This document shows, piece by piece, positions 10,787 through 21,514 of a stretch of DNA of 64,000 nucleotides. Below the pieces are notes generated by a model. The model made no database searches, was not told where the DNA came from, and saw only the letters and a program-made list of their open reading frames with translations. The DNA is from Microdochium bolleyi (lineage: Eukaryota > Ascomycota > Sordariomycetes > Xylariales > Microdochiaceae), in the NCBI GenBank assembly GCA_001566295.1, contig KQ964289.1, forward strand, positions 1 through 64,000. Direction: 5' to 3'. Numbering within the stretch: the stretch's first letter is position 1; each line of letters starts with the position of its first letter. Both the position numbers and the translations under genes were made by a program.

Positions 10787-13700
10787 TTACTCAATCTCTT
10801 CTATTCGACGATGCCAATACTCTTCGTCGCCAAAGCCTAACCGAGGCTCAGGCGCGGGCTCGAAATCATCAGGAATCTCATCGCGTCCCAGGCTTGTCCA
10901 GATAACGCCAAGCTCCTCAGCCTTGCTGAGATCTTCCTCACTCGTGGTCTGCGGATGTAGTTGTGCGAGAGCTTCCTCGGCCTTTTCTCCCCACGTGTCC
11001 AGCCACGACTCCCAAGGCGGCTCTCTGATGCTCTCGGAGGAGCTAGAGCCTTGTTGTGCCTGACAGACCTGCACTTTGGGGTGTGCTGACTGTGCAGACG
11101 GCGGCTCGTCTCCAGAATCTGCTTTGAACCACGAGTCGATGCGCGCGTGAAGCTCAGAAACTATGGCATCGAACAGCGTGAATTTCCTGTCCCGGTCTCC
11201 CTCTGAAGAGTCATCGCTATCGCCGTCGCTGTCACTGTCAGAACTCGTGCTGGCTAACACGCAAGTGGTGTGCTTCAGTGATAAGGTCTCGAACGTCATG
11301 TATCTGAACAAGTCTTGGTACTGTGTAGATGTGAGCCATTCTGCACACCTCTCAAGGAGACTCTCGGCCTTCCCAGCGACTATAAAGACCATGCCAACCT
11401 CATCCTGATGCCTCAGATCGAGATTGGCAGCAGCAAAATAGGCGAACACGTCCCATCCGTGTTCCGGACCACAGAAACAGTCGCTATTGTCCCGCTGACA
11501 AGGCTCAGAAAGCATGCTTCTCAGCACAGCGAGCGACTGCGGTAAATCGAGTTGCAGACTGATTGTGGCGGCCATTGCGTGTGCAACCGTGACCCTCAGA
11601 GCCTTATCCGCGCTGAGAATGTTCTTAACGATCTTGATGGACCGCCAGGCATGGCGAAAACGCTCAAGCCACGCCGATGTAGAGAATGGTTGCGATGGGT
11701 CAGCGCCATGCTCAACGAGCCAGAGATACCAATTTCGGTATTCCCAACCTTTACTGAAGACGGGTCCGTTAACCTGAAGTGGACTATGGCCATGCGCGTC
11801 CGGGGCTTCAACATCACGAAAGCCGATGGTAAATAGTGCCTCGGCTAGATCCTCACCCAACCAAGAGTGATGGACTGGTGGCGGTGTCCCCTCGACGCTA
11901 GATCCAGCGGATAGTCCAACGGGCACGTTAAGTCCGAGCGCAGTGAGACGCTCAATAACAGCTCCAGCATGCCGGTCAAGCGGTTTATCGTTTTGTTCGA
12001 GGCCAAACTCGGCGACCGACGTGGGCGATAGATGCTTTGTTGCAAAGTCCCCGAGGCGTCTCCTCCGGTCGTAGAGTGCGCGGGCATAAGTGTCCACGCA
12101 GTCCGCGCAGGGGGCTAGAGGCTCGTGCGACATTCGGCCATTTTGTGGCCACACGACACAGTCGTCCTCGGCGCTCAACAAGGACATGGCTGCAGCTTGG
12201 GCACAGCGGCGTGTTGTCGTTGCACCTGTCGGGTCTGGTGGAATGAGGTCCCATGTCTTCGTCCTGCATAGGAACAAGGCCAATGTGAGCATACAGTGAC
12301 TCCAAGTAGCGGGAGTACTGAGTAGGCGACGCAGAACGAGCCTGCCCGGGTCGCTCGCCTTGAGTCCTGCGACCAATTCAGGCAGGCAGAAGCCGGCGGC
12401 AATGCAGAGTGCCATGTGGTTGGGGAGCTGCAAGGTTGGACCCTGCATGCACAGTGCCGGGTCGGCAGCAACCAGTCTCTCAACGAGTGACCCCTCATTT
12501 CGAAGAATCGCCTCGCCTAGGGGATCCAAGTCGCACACTGGTGAATGGACCTTCGATGTTAGTCTCACGTACCTGTGAACATGATACTCGGGGGCTACCG
12601 TAGAGCTTACCTTCAGCCAAAATCCACTCAGATCCAACGGCAACAGGCAAAGAGAAACCGCCAGCCACTGAGGTGTTAAATTGCAGCTCCACCCACACCG
12701 GGGCCCGCTCCAGCTGCAACGTGCCCCGTAACTCGGAAGGCAAAAGAGACTGGACCAGAGGGACCATCAAGCACGAAGCATCCCAAAAAACGGGATCCAA
12801 ATAAGGCGGCCTGTGGGAGCGCATCGATCCTCAGCAACTTCGACCAAGCAAAGGAAATCCAAGCATGAAGAGCACACGTACCGGCCATGAAAATCCTCTT
12901 GGGTGAGTGGGAGGCCGGTCGCGGCCGTGCACTCGAGCCACAGGGGCCGGATCAAGGACAAGATCACCTCAAAGCTCGCCACATCCGAACCCCGGCAAAT
13001 AGTTGACATCTGAACAGAATTAGTCCCTATTATGGCACTACTCAATTCATGAGGAGGGACCTACTAGATAAAACAAGCCATGCGCAAGTGTGTACCCATC
13101 AAGTCTGACCTCAGTCGTGGAGAACCTGTGCTTGCTTTGTAACTGTCGCAGTTTCCGCACTCCATGGTCCAGGATCCGGCGGTAGCGGGGGTACGCGCGA
13201 GTGGGCGAACAGCGTATCGCTAAACACAGCGCGTCCATAAGCTGGAAGGCGGGCGCCTTGTCCCTGTCTACGATGGTGCTGTACCGTAATATAGGACTCA
13301 CTGAAGCTCCCCCTGACGTCCAGCCACTGGACAGGTCCAGTGCCACGTTGACTATGACATTGAACAGCCTCACACGTGCGTTGATATTCCTGCGTCGGGT
13401 CCTCCGGTCTGCAGCAGAGGCGTGGAACACGCAGTCTGGCCGATGCGTTGTCGTGTCCGTACGAGTTGCCGAAATCTGGGAGACTCCAAACTGTGCGGTC
13501 CACAGTTTCTGCGACGACCTCTGTGGTTTGCACGAGCACAGGGGGCTCGTCATCAGCGTCAGGCCGGCTGGCTTGTTTGCGAACTTGCCAGCCAGATTCC
13601 CCGGGCTCGGATCGTCCAAGACTTGTCTGCTGGCGACTGGTTTTGACGGGTACTGCTGTGCGGCGAGAAGCTGATTGAGAACCACGCTCATCTCGGCCAA

Positions 13701-14583
13701 CGCCTTTTGGTTCAGTCCGACGCCCTGGTTGACGGCCGTCAGTGTGGATGAGATAATTTCGTCACGGGAAGTGGTGCCTAGGGCGAGCTGGTTGGTTATC
13801 TCTCCCAGCTGCTTTAGTGTACTGGCGGAAAATTGTCGCGCCTCGGCCTGCATCTCTGGCAGCACTGAGGTTTCGATGGTAGTGACTGACGCTTGGACGT
13901 GCTTGATCGCCGTCTGCCCTCCACCAAGCTGTTTCGACAGATTCGCTCCCACAGATTCTATTTCGCTGCGGGTCGAGACCGTCCGGTCTGCGAGGACATC
14001 CAGCTTGGTGACAATGCGTGTTTCGGTTGCTGCGACTTGCTCGTTCGCGTCGATCGCCATGTCTCTGCATTCATGATCAGCCATACAACATTCTGCTGCT
14101 CTACCCAAGAGGTAATACTCACAGACCTAGAGCCTGAGTTCCTACAAGCAGGTTGCCGTTCACCGTGGCCAGCAGCCTCTCCATCTCGGCACGCTTCCCG
14201 CCGTGGAAGCCATACTCGAGCGTGCGGAACGTCTGGCGACATTTCTCACGGAACCCCGGGTTCGAGATCCTGCAGCCTCCAGCATACCTGACGAGCAGCT
14301 CTTGCAGGGTCTTGAGGTCCGCCTGGCACGAGATGACGCTGCTGCTGACCGCGACGATTGACCCGGCGGTCCCGGCGTGCAGCGCGGATGCGGTCGGGCT
14401 CTGCTGGAGTCGTGTGATTACATTTCGCGTGGCCGTCAGGTTGGCCTGGAGCGTTGTTGCGTGTCGCCCGAGGACCTCGAGATCGTGGGCCTGGCCCTTG
14501 ACGCCGTCGACGAACTGGGAGAGCCCCTTGCAGACCTCTAGGCCGAGGGAGATGGTGCCGAGGGCGACCCCAGCGACGTCCAT
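10787..14583 (-). CDS. HeLo-like N-terminal domain protein with degenerate ankyrin-type repeats
   Basis: Five exons by my reading: 14583-14123, 14064-13065, 13009-12882, 12810-12611, 12537-10787; 1179 aa, all junctions in frame. Residues 1-150 (MDVAGVALGTISLGLEVCKG...) match the fungal HeLo-like/SesA-type N-terminal domain found on NOD-like and ankyrin proteins and linked to cell-death signalling. It is followed by an alpha-helical, probably coiled-coil stretch (about 155-290), then a region with aromatic motifs typical of these fungal proteins (LSSGWTSGG). The second half has degenerate ankyrin-like helices (DPLGEAILRNEGSLVERL; HSPLQVNGPVF...LVEHGADP) and an acidic Ser/Asp tract near the C-terminus. 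No NACHT or NB-ARC P-loop is visible, so this is not a canonical NLR. Role in heterokaryon incompatibility or immunity is inferred from the domain only. Confidence 0.75.
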
Positions 14584-15272
14584 GCTGGAAGCTCGTGTGT
14601 CCTGGAGCCTTGTCGTGAGCGAAAAAGGGTGGAAGATGGCGGGATCCCCCGTGTTGAAGTGTGAAGAGGGGTTAAACGGAGCGTGGAGAGGCGGCTTTGC
14701 ATATCAGCAAGGTGCGCATCGAGTAGCTGACCCTATCGAAGTCAGCCTTGGCCAGAGCCTGCCGCAACCCCGCCTAGGCAGAGAGCTGTGATTCGTGACC
14801 GGATTCGTCCATTTTCTCCGTGTATATTTCATATTTCTTCTGTTCTCACAGTGACACCTGGAAAGATCACATGGTCGTTGGCTGTGTTGGCACCGCCACA
14901 CTCCAAGCCCAATAATCAATGGTCTGCTTGTCTGCCGAGGGGCATTCGATTCAACTGTTTGGGACCCGCTGCATATTTGGATTTGCAGTGATCCCTAGCG
15001 ACCTGAGCAGGGTGTCGTCCTGCCGATTCATGCGTCGTATGTGCGAGTCAGTCTTATTCGATGGCCTTGTGGCCCTCTATCCAAGCGAAAATGTCCCTAA
15101 GTATGTCCAAAACGTTTTACAGAGCGCCACCTCCCACAATCGGCTACCTCAACATCTCTCACACCCACCAACTCACCTCTGTCGTTCACTACCCGCCAAC
15201 ACCCAGCAGGATGCACTTCTCGGCCCTCGTCGTCACCACGACCGCGATCGCCACATTCCTCAAGTCAATACT
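14584..15272. other. Promoter region of HeLo-like gene, 0.7 kb
   Basis: No supported gene on the minus strand. On the plus strand a 30-codon ORF at 15211-15303 starts with a signal-peptide-like segment (MHFSALVVTTTAIAT); see findings. Confidence 0.5.
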
Positions 15273-15974
15273 CTACAAATATCCCAAACGGTTCCAAGAT
15301 TGAATACAGGACACACCTAGGTTGACTTTTGTCGGCATCCGGGGGTAGTCCGGCGGCCCCTGGCACGAGTACTGCATCTCGGTTCTGCCCACGTGGGTGC
15401 AGTCGTCGCAGCTGGCCGCGTAGTTGCCTCCCGGCGCGCCAGTGAGGCGGCCGTTGTAGTCTGCCACGCAGGCATTGAGGTCGAGCGTCGTGCAGAGGCT
15501 GTCGTTGCCCCAGCACTGCATCGTCATGATCGCCCTGCCGGGTGAAAACACGCGCATGTTGTACGTGCGGCCGTAGCCATGGGCAGAAGCGAGGCCCACG
15601 GCTAGGATGACTTGGTCACCAGTCGCAACGGCGCGCTGGACTGCTTCGGGATCGTCTTCGGACAGCAGTAGTGCTGGTGCGACGAAGCAGCGAGGAGAGG
15701 CCCTTGTCAGGTTTGCTGGACAAGGCGCGAAGTCCCAGGGGGCCAACGGAAGGACGAGCCACTCATTCAGGTCATCGGTCCAGCCGGCCACATGTAGCGC
15801 ACTTTGATGGATCTCTTCTTGCCTGTGATTGAGGTGGATATGTGCTCGGCAGAGAAAGTTACCGCGAGACAGCAAGCTCAAAGGTCCGCAGGAGTCTCCG
15901 TGTGCCTCGACTGCTAGGAAAAGCTTGCTTTCCACCAACCACATGTTCGCGGTGTAGCTTGCAACTATCCTCAT
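15273..15974 (-). CDS. CVNH (cyanovirin-N-like) domain ORF, model uncertain
   Basis: A 233-codon ORF whose residues 137-233 fit the CVNH lectin pattern: TMQCWGND, then LDLNACVADYNGRL, NYAASCDDC, MQYSCQG, and TKVNL. The same landmarks appear in the better-formed CVNH gene at 26064-26699. The first 136 residues match nothing I know and carry no signal peptide, unusual for this family, so the true start may be downstream or the gene may be truncated. After TKVNL a GT donor falls exactly where the 26064 gene has an intron, but the obvious acceptor (44 bp on) leads straight to a stop; reading through gives NRLGYL, which also resembles the domain's end. The 3' end is therefore unsettled, and it could be a decaying gene. 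Confidence 0.5.
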   Translation of the reverse strand: MRIVASYTANMWLVESKLFLAVEAHGDSCGPLSLLSRGNFLCRAHIHLNHRQEEIHQSALHVAGWTDDLNEWLVLPLAPWDFAPCPANLTRASPRCFVAPALLLSEDDPEAVQRAVATGDQVILAVGLASAHGYGRTYNMRVFSPGRAIMTMQCWGNDSLCTTLDLNACVADYNGRLTGAPGGNYAASCDDCTHVGRTEMQYSCQGPPDYPRMPTKVNLGVSCIQSWNRLGYL

Positions 15975-16256
15975 CTCTGCTAGCGCCGTCGGCCTCGCCC
16001 AGATTTAGGGGCTCACCAGAACAGCTCGAATGCTTTGGCTGCTTGTCTGGCCTGGCTGGAAGCCAAACAATGTCGCCTCGAACCAGTAGCAGGTTCCTAC
16101 TGAGTTACAATTCAAGACAGAAATGATCACAAACATGATTATACACTCTATATCCCGTTTTCCACCGAGTATATCTAGTTGTTAAGATCATGCTGGGAGA
16201 AATCGGTGTTCCATTCGCCCTGCGATACACCACCAGGCAGTTGCTATGGTCTGAGT

Positions 16257-18083
16257 TCAATGTCTAGGGAGATTCCTATCGCGTTCGTTTCTGAGCACCT
16301 TGAAACGGGAAAAACCACCGTTCATAGCTTCATACCACAGGGGCCCTCGATCTACTGCGTCAGCAGCGAGGCCCCCATTATGCTTACCGCAGGGAGCCCG
16401 CTCGATGAGTCGACACGCTGACGACTCGTAAGTGGACAGATGTTCCTCCTGAGGACAGCATTGGATTAAAGATAAGGAATCTCGCACGATGGAGTCCACT
16501 TTTGGTAGTTGGAGACGTGACAGTTGCGCCAATGGCACGGGTTGCATGAAGGCATAGGACGATGGGATGAGCGCCCTGCCGAGCCTGCAGCCTGCAAAGG
16601 CGTTGATAATTGCGTCTCGCGAGCTGACTTGAAAGTCGACTCGGACATGGGCTTCGTCCCCAACGTCGCAACAAGTAGTCTCACCGGTGCAAGGTGGTTC
16701 CTCTTTCCGCGATTTCAACCAGTCCAACACTACTGCCTTGCCTATGACGCGGTATGTTGAAGGCTCGGCTAATGGGCGTATGACTGCGCTGAAATTCCAA
16801 GTCGTGAGAAGGAGATCACCAGCGGCTGTGCCCGCGCATGCCCAAGCTACTAGACCCTTCGAGCTGAGAATCTCGAGAGGCTTCTCACCGTTAAAGAAGA
16901 CGAGCAACTCTGTTTCCGAGATCGTCGTGGGATTCGCTTGATAAGTAGCCAAAGTACCTGATGCTGCGCCGAGTCGACCGTCTGTTCGTATGCGAAGAAT
17001 CGAAATACCGTACATTATTGTGTGGAACCCGACAGATCCGCTTGCAGATCTTGTCTTCAAGCTTTCTATCGCCGCAATGTCCATAGTTGAGAGCCCAAGG
17101 GCGTGGATAAGAGCGTCTACTTCCTGCAGTTCAGGAAAATGGCCGCCCTGAACCAAGTCCAGAGCCAGCTGGACCAGAGAGATGCCATAGTCCGGCACTG
17201 GACATGATCCTCCAGCTCGATCCCAAGCCACAAGCCGGGCCATCCCGTATACGCGGTCCCTTGGGTCCATGCAAAGCAATGCAATCGATGCATATAACGT
17301 CTGACAAAGGCTGAGTCCGGTTATCGACAATTCGGTTAGTTCACACATTCGTGAGAAGCCGAAGTTGGTCGGGCCACCGCAGCACCATCTGAGGTCCCTC
17401 CAACGTAGCTTCCGGTCTCCGTATAAGACTGTCGCATGACGCCGGCCCTCGTAGAGTTCCTGTACCACCCAAAGCCGTTGGAAGTACGGCCGAGAGGTGA
17501 ACATACTGTGCATCGCTTCCGCATGCCCAAGGTCACCATCGTAGGTATCCTCAACAATGCGGTTGAAAGCAATCCATGCTTCTGTCTCCTCTTCCATCGC
17601 ATGGAGTTCCTCGTATTCAAGCCAGCCTGGGATGATTTTCTCGATAAATTCGCAGTCTGGCCCGTTCGGGCCGATACACGCGAGCACTTTCACCGCTCGG
17701 GCGTAGATGTCGCCCATGATGGCAACTTGTGCGCTCTTTTCCCGCGTGTTGGACTGATTGATGCACACGGCGTCGATCCAGACCAGCTCTGCACTGTCAA
17801 AATGGCGTGCTTGCTGGAGCGCGTACTGGCAATTCTGTCGTATAAGAAACGGCCGGCCGTCGAGGAGGAGCTCGCACTGGGGCTGATCCGCACCCCAGGC
17901 ATATGACACAGCGTGGAAGCTCGGGGCTTCGTCGAGCAGGCAAGTGATCATGGTCGCGGTGATCGGCTCGTCAAAGGTTGCGGGGTCGATCCTCAGCAGC
18001 CGGATGTGCTTGCCCGGGTCCTCGAGAGGGGGGAAAAGGACTCGCGCGAGGTCTGGCGCGACCACGGGCTGTACCGGATACAT
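16257..18083 (-). CDS. HET-domain protein (heterokaryon incompatibility type)
   Basis: 608 aa, one exon. The HET domain is clear: FHAVSYAWG at about residue 56, LVWIDAVCINQSNTREKSAQV, MGDIYARAVKVLACIG, and SRPYFQRLWVVQELY near residue 205. HET domains trigger programmed cell death when incompatible fungi fuse, usually with an unlinked or adjacent partner, and are related to TIR-type folds. The C-terminal half is the variable region with a PRDRVYGM motif that recurs in the family. I chose ATG 18083 rather than the in-frame ATG at 18257 because the sequence between is CT-rich and protein-like only by chance; 18083 lies 26 residues before the first conserved strand. Lies on the same strand as the HeLo-like and CVNH genes. 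Confidence 0.9.
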   Translation of the reverse strand: MYPVQPVVAPDLARVLFPPLEDPGKHIRLLRIDPATFDEPITATMITCLLDEAPSFHAVSYAWGADQPQCELLLDGRPFLIRQNCQYALQQARHFDSAELVWIDAVCINQSNTREKSAQVAIMGDIYARAVKVLACIGPNGPDCEFIEKIIPGWLEYEELHAMEEETEAWIAFNRIVEDTYDGDLGHAEAMHSMFTSRPYFQRLWVVQELYEGRRHATVLYGDRKLRWRDLRWCCGGPTNFGFSRMCELTELSITGLSLCQTLYASIALLCMDPRDRVYGMARLVAWDRAGGSCPVPDYGISLVQLALDLVQGGHFPELQEVDALIHALGLSTMDIAAIESLKTRSASGSVGFHTIMYGISILRIRTDGRLGAASGTLATYQANPTTISETELLVFFNGEKPLEILSSKGLVAWACAGTAAGDLLLTTWNFSAVIRPLAEPSTYRVIGKAVVLDWLKSRKEEPPCTGETTCCDVGDEAHVRVDFQVSSRDAIINAFAGCRLGRALIPSSYAFMQPVPLAQLSRLQLPKVDSIVRDSLSLIQCCPQEEHLSTYESSACRLIERAPCGKHNGGLAADAVDRGPLWYEAMNGGFSRFKVLRNERDRNLPRH

Positions 18084-19156
18084 TGCGATGAGTGTAGTGC
18101 CTGAGGTAGGAGAAGCTAGTGTCCAGAGAGAGTCGTCCTTTTCAATGTGTATGATGGGTAGCAGGAGTGGGAAGGAGGAACTGTCGCTGTTCACAGTCCT
18201 GCTATGATGGGCGGGGAGGGGCAGCCTCGCACAACCAACACGCAGGACAACCTGCATACCTGTTGCATGACTAGTGGCTGCCGTTGACCAACATGTGCCG
18301 TTGCACAGCCATATCCCGTGCCTAGGCTGACTGCGTTCCGCTGCAAGACCTCCAGGTCACTTGTCCAATAGTAATCATGATTTGCCACCCCGCACTAGGC
18401 GCTCAGCGGGCAACCATTTCGCCTTTCCCACCATCTAATCTTCTATGGCTTTGTTGGGATTGCAATACCGAGACGAGGAAAGAGCGAGCCACGTTGGTGA
18501 CGACGAGCTTATCAACAAGCAGTCAAGCGTCATGCGACCCAAGGCAGTATTCCCGGCAGAAGCCGATGTCAGACTCGTGTTGAAATAGGAGCTGACCAAT
18601 ACGCTCCGCGCGTCGTCCACAACCAGCATATGCAAAGCCAGCTGCAACCCTCTCGCATAGCCCAACAACCCAATAGGTCGACCAGGATGGCGCTGCTCAA
18701 CCTAGTGTCTTTATTCAGGCGACGGGTATGGCTACTGGGTCAGTTTTCTCAGACGAAGAACATCTCATCAACAGACGGCGACACTTGAAATTTTTAGAGG
18801 AAGTGGCAGAATGAAGAGGCTCTCGCACCTTAGCTTCGCGGATTGGCAAGCTTAATAATGTATGAACCTTGGTCAGGTAATCAGTCGTACTGGTGACCGG
18901 GATAGCAGTTATGCTCGGCGTGCGTCCACGAATTTCAGAAGACCTATCGTTCAATAAGCTCCTACGGAGGATCTTGTTACAAATCATCCCAAGCACAATC
19001 CATCGCCCATCACTTGTCCACCACCTCGCGCACACACTAGCACTATCACAACACAACACAGCACCAAACAACAACACAACTCCTCTGCGCCTCGCTTGCT
19101 CAAACCCACAACCCACAACAATCACCAAACCACGACAACATTACTCCACGGACCAA
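18084..19156. other. Intergenic, 1.1 kb, low-complexity CA-rich segment
   Basis: Between the HET gene's start and the S1/P1 nuclease's stop. Around 19020-19145 the plus strand is rich in CA/AAC (ACAACACAACAC...). No supported gene; a long plus-strand ORF that begins here is antisense to the nuclease. Confidence 0.55.
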
Positions 19157-20176
19157 CTAATGCTCATGACCACAATCATACCCATAGAGCTCTCTGATCT
19201 TCTTGGCCTGACTCAGGGGCCTCGGAGCAGGCAGGAACTCCCTGCCATCCAGCTCGAGCGCGACCGCCTCCTCGACCTCCTCTCTCTCGGTCCTCTTGCC
19301 CTTGGACGCGGCAGAAGCAGCGTGCAGCTTGTTCAGCCAGTTGGCCAGCCGGTAGCCTGCCTTGGCGAGCTGCATCTCGATGGTGGGCAGCACGCTGTTG
19401 TAGTAGTCCGGGTAGAGATCACCCTTCTGGAGGGCCGCGACACCCTGGGGCATGACGACGGAGCAGACGAGGGCGTTGGCGTCGGCGGCCCAGCGCGTGG
19501 CCGTGCCGACCGGGTCAGCGATGTCGTCGCCCGCGATCCAGGAGCTCTTGGCCTTGGCGTACTTGCCGCCCGCGTTGATCGCGGCGATGAGCTGGGTGGA
19601 CCACGTCTGCGCGTCGGCGAGGGCGGAGCCGCCGACGTCCTTCTGCGGGATGTACGTGTCCCAGATGGCGTGCAGGTTGTCGGTGGAGAAGCCGTCAAAA
19701 GTGACGGCGATGTCGTTGCCGCCGCGCGAGAGCGCCTCGTCGTGCAGCGGCTGCGAGATGTCGCCGATGAAGTGCGTCAGGAACTTGAGCGCCTCGGCGC
19801 GGTTCGCCTTGGTCAGCTTGCTGTTATTGATGCGCGTGGTGTAGTTGGCCACGGCGGAGATGGAGCAGCCTGCCGCGCCGCAGTCGCGGGCGTAGTCGAT
19901 GTTGCAGTTGGTCGGGGGGCTGTCCTCGGCGTCGATGAAGTGCAAGGGGGCCGACCACTTGCCGGCGGCGGTGGTGCGGTAGGTATCTGCCCACGAGGCG
20001 ACCTTGGCGAGGAACGAGTCGGAGGTGTCACCGAGGAGCCCCTGGGCCCAGGTGGCCGTCGCCGAGTCGACGTAGTTCTGGGCGACGTAGGCAACCGTTG
20101 CGTGGCCGAGGACTCCCCACGCACTGGCCGTGTTGGCACAGGCAAGGCCGAGGACGAGGGTCTTTAGGGCTGTCAT
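19157..20176 (-). CDS. Secreted S1/P1-type zinc nuclease
   Basis: 339 aa, single exon. Extracellular single-strand-specific endonuclease and 3'-nucleotidase with three zinc ions. ATG 20176 starts a signal peptide (MTALKTLVLGLACANTASA) with cleavage giving the mature N-terminus WGVLGH, as required because the terminal Trp is a zinc ligand in this family. Other ligands visible: His of GHATVAY, Asp of SWADTYR, His of PLHFID, His and Asp of THFIGD, His of SQPLHDE, and His/Asp of NLHAIWDT. Two Cys pairs and N-x-T sites (NYT) are present. An upstream in-frame codon at 20191 is GTG, not ATG. The C-terminus has an extra charged segment (KGKRTEREEVEEAV) after the nuclease core. Confidence 0.95.
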   Translation of the reverse strand: MTALKTLVLGLACANTASAWGVLGHATVAYVAQNYVDSATATWAQGLLGDTSDSFLAKVASWADTYRTTAAGKWSAPLHFIDAEDSPPTNCNIDYARDCGAAGCSISAVANYTTRINNSKLTKANRAEALKFLTHFIGDISQPLHDEALSRGGNDIAVTFDGFSTDNLHAIWDTYIPQKDVGGSALADAQTWSTQLIAAINAGGKYAKAKSSWIAGDDIADPVGTATRWAADANALVCSVVMPQGVAALQKGDLYPDYYNSVLPTIEMQLAKAGYRLANWLNKLHAASAASKGKRTEREEVEEAVALELDGREFLPAPRPLSQAKKIRELYGYDCGHEH

Positions 20177-21514
20177 TGTTGCTGGAGTCACAGTGTTACC
20201 GGGCTGGGTGCCTGTCGAGTATACCTTCGTGTGAGAGGGTGGCTGGCGTCTTGGCGCGTTTATATACGCCGTAGAGCATCGATCTACCCCTGCTCATGAA
20301 ACCCTCCGTGCAGGCTGTCTCGATCAGAGCGAAGGAGTGCCGACATTGCCGTGAGCTGTCAGGTTCCTTGGCAACCGGCAGATGCAGCGACCCTGCGTCG
20401 AATACCGAACAGCCTATTTAGGAAGGCCGTCGTCGGCATTTGTGCTGGGCTGAGGGCGCTTGGCGGTTTCTATACTAGCTCCGAGGGGCGTCGTAGCAAT
20501 CGTTGTCACATGGGGCCTAGCACGAGGGAGCGTCTTGCCATGGGATTCGACAGGAGCCGAATAAGGTAGGTCGCTGTGTGGTTTCACACATGCTGCCACG
20601 CGGCCCCAGAGATTGATCCACGGGCACACGGGGGGTTCCGCAACCCAATCACTGCCAAGACAGGGCGCCGCAAAGCTTAGCACCCCAGCTTTTAGACTTT
20701 GGGGGCTCCCTCCCACTTCTGGGTCTTGTTGTGACTATTTACTACTCCCGGCGGAGTCCTACGGCGAAAGATAAGTGCAGTGGTGCTCAGCACCATCAAG
20801 TACGTCCTCGAATGTCGTTGAGTTTTTACACTCATCAATATTACTGGACATGCCCCGTCCACGAGGCATCTACCCAACTGTGCTGCAATATGTTCTGAGA
20901 TTGTTCCTCCGAGCAGGAGTGCTTTCATTAGCCATTCAAAAACTCAGCCCTCAGTTGAGCTCAGGCGTGAGGCGGGTACCGCTCAAATGAGGCGCAGGCT
21001 ATCGGGCGTGGGAGGCAGGCAATTGGTGCAATACAAATCATCGTCGCTTTCGACTCTCGGGATTCAGGGGTGGCTTACTCGTAAAGTAATTCTACACTGG
21101 CCCTCTCATGCGTTCAAAAGAGAGACTCTCTGGTTGTGACCCCAGGATGCAGTTATTTCCATGCATCGAGTCACCCATCCAGTCACAGCGGATTCGCGAA
21201 CTCTGCCTGACTAATGCAAGCCATAGTTGTGTCTAGCTCCGAGCATCGGCACCCTTCCCGGCGGCCGCATCTTGGCTTATTCCCGGCCCCAGATCTCCAC
21301 TCGTGCTCAATCGCGCGGGGACCAACAGCATAGGCCGGGGTCGGAGCGAAAAAGCCGTCCAAGAGTGATTCAGGAGTGGAGCACGATTGTCCTCGGAAGG
21401 GCGCGCAGAGATAACATCCAGACATTTCTATGTCTACCGCCTTTTTCTTTTGACCACATTTTTGGCTGTTGCACGCACGACCCGGGATGCATCAGCCGCC
21501 AGTCCCAAGCAACG
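20177..21514. other. Divergent promoter region, 1.3 kb
   Basis: Shared upstream region of the S1/P1 nuclease (-) and the MCT-type transporter (+). No supported gene inside it. Confidence 0.6.
20257..20266 (-). promoter_or_regulatory. Candidate TATA box of S1/P1 nuclease gene
   Basis: On the minus strand GTATATAAAC lies about 80 bp upstream of the nuclease ATG. Confidence 0.4.

Noticed and set aside
18893..20167. 424-codon plus-strand ORF
   Set aside because: It is antisense to the S1/P1 nuclease over most of its length; composition (Val/Gly/Arg-rich) is that of a GC-rich shadow frame.
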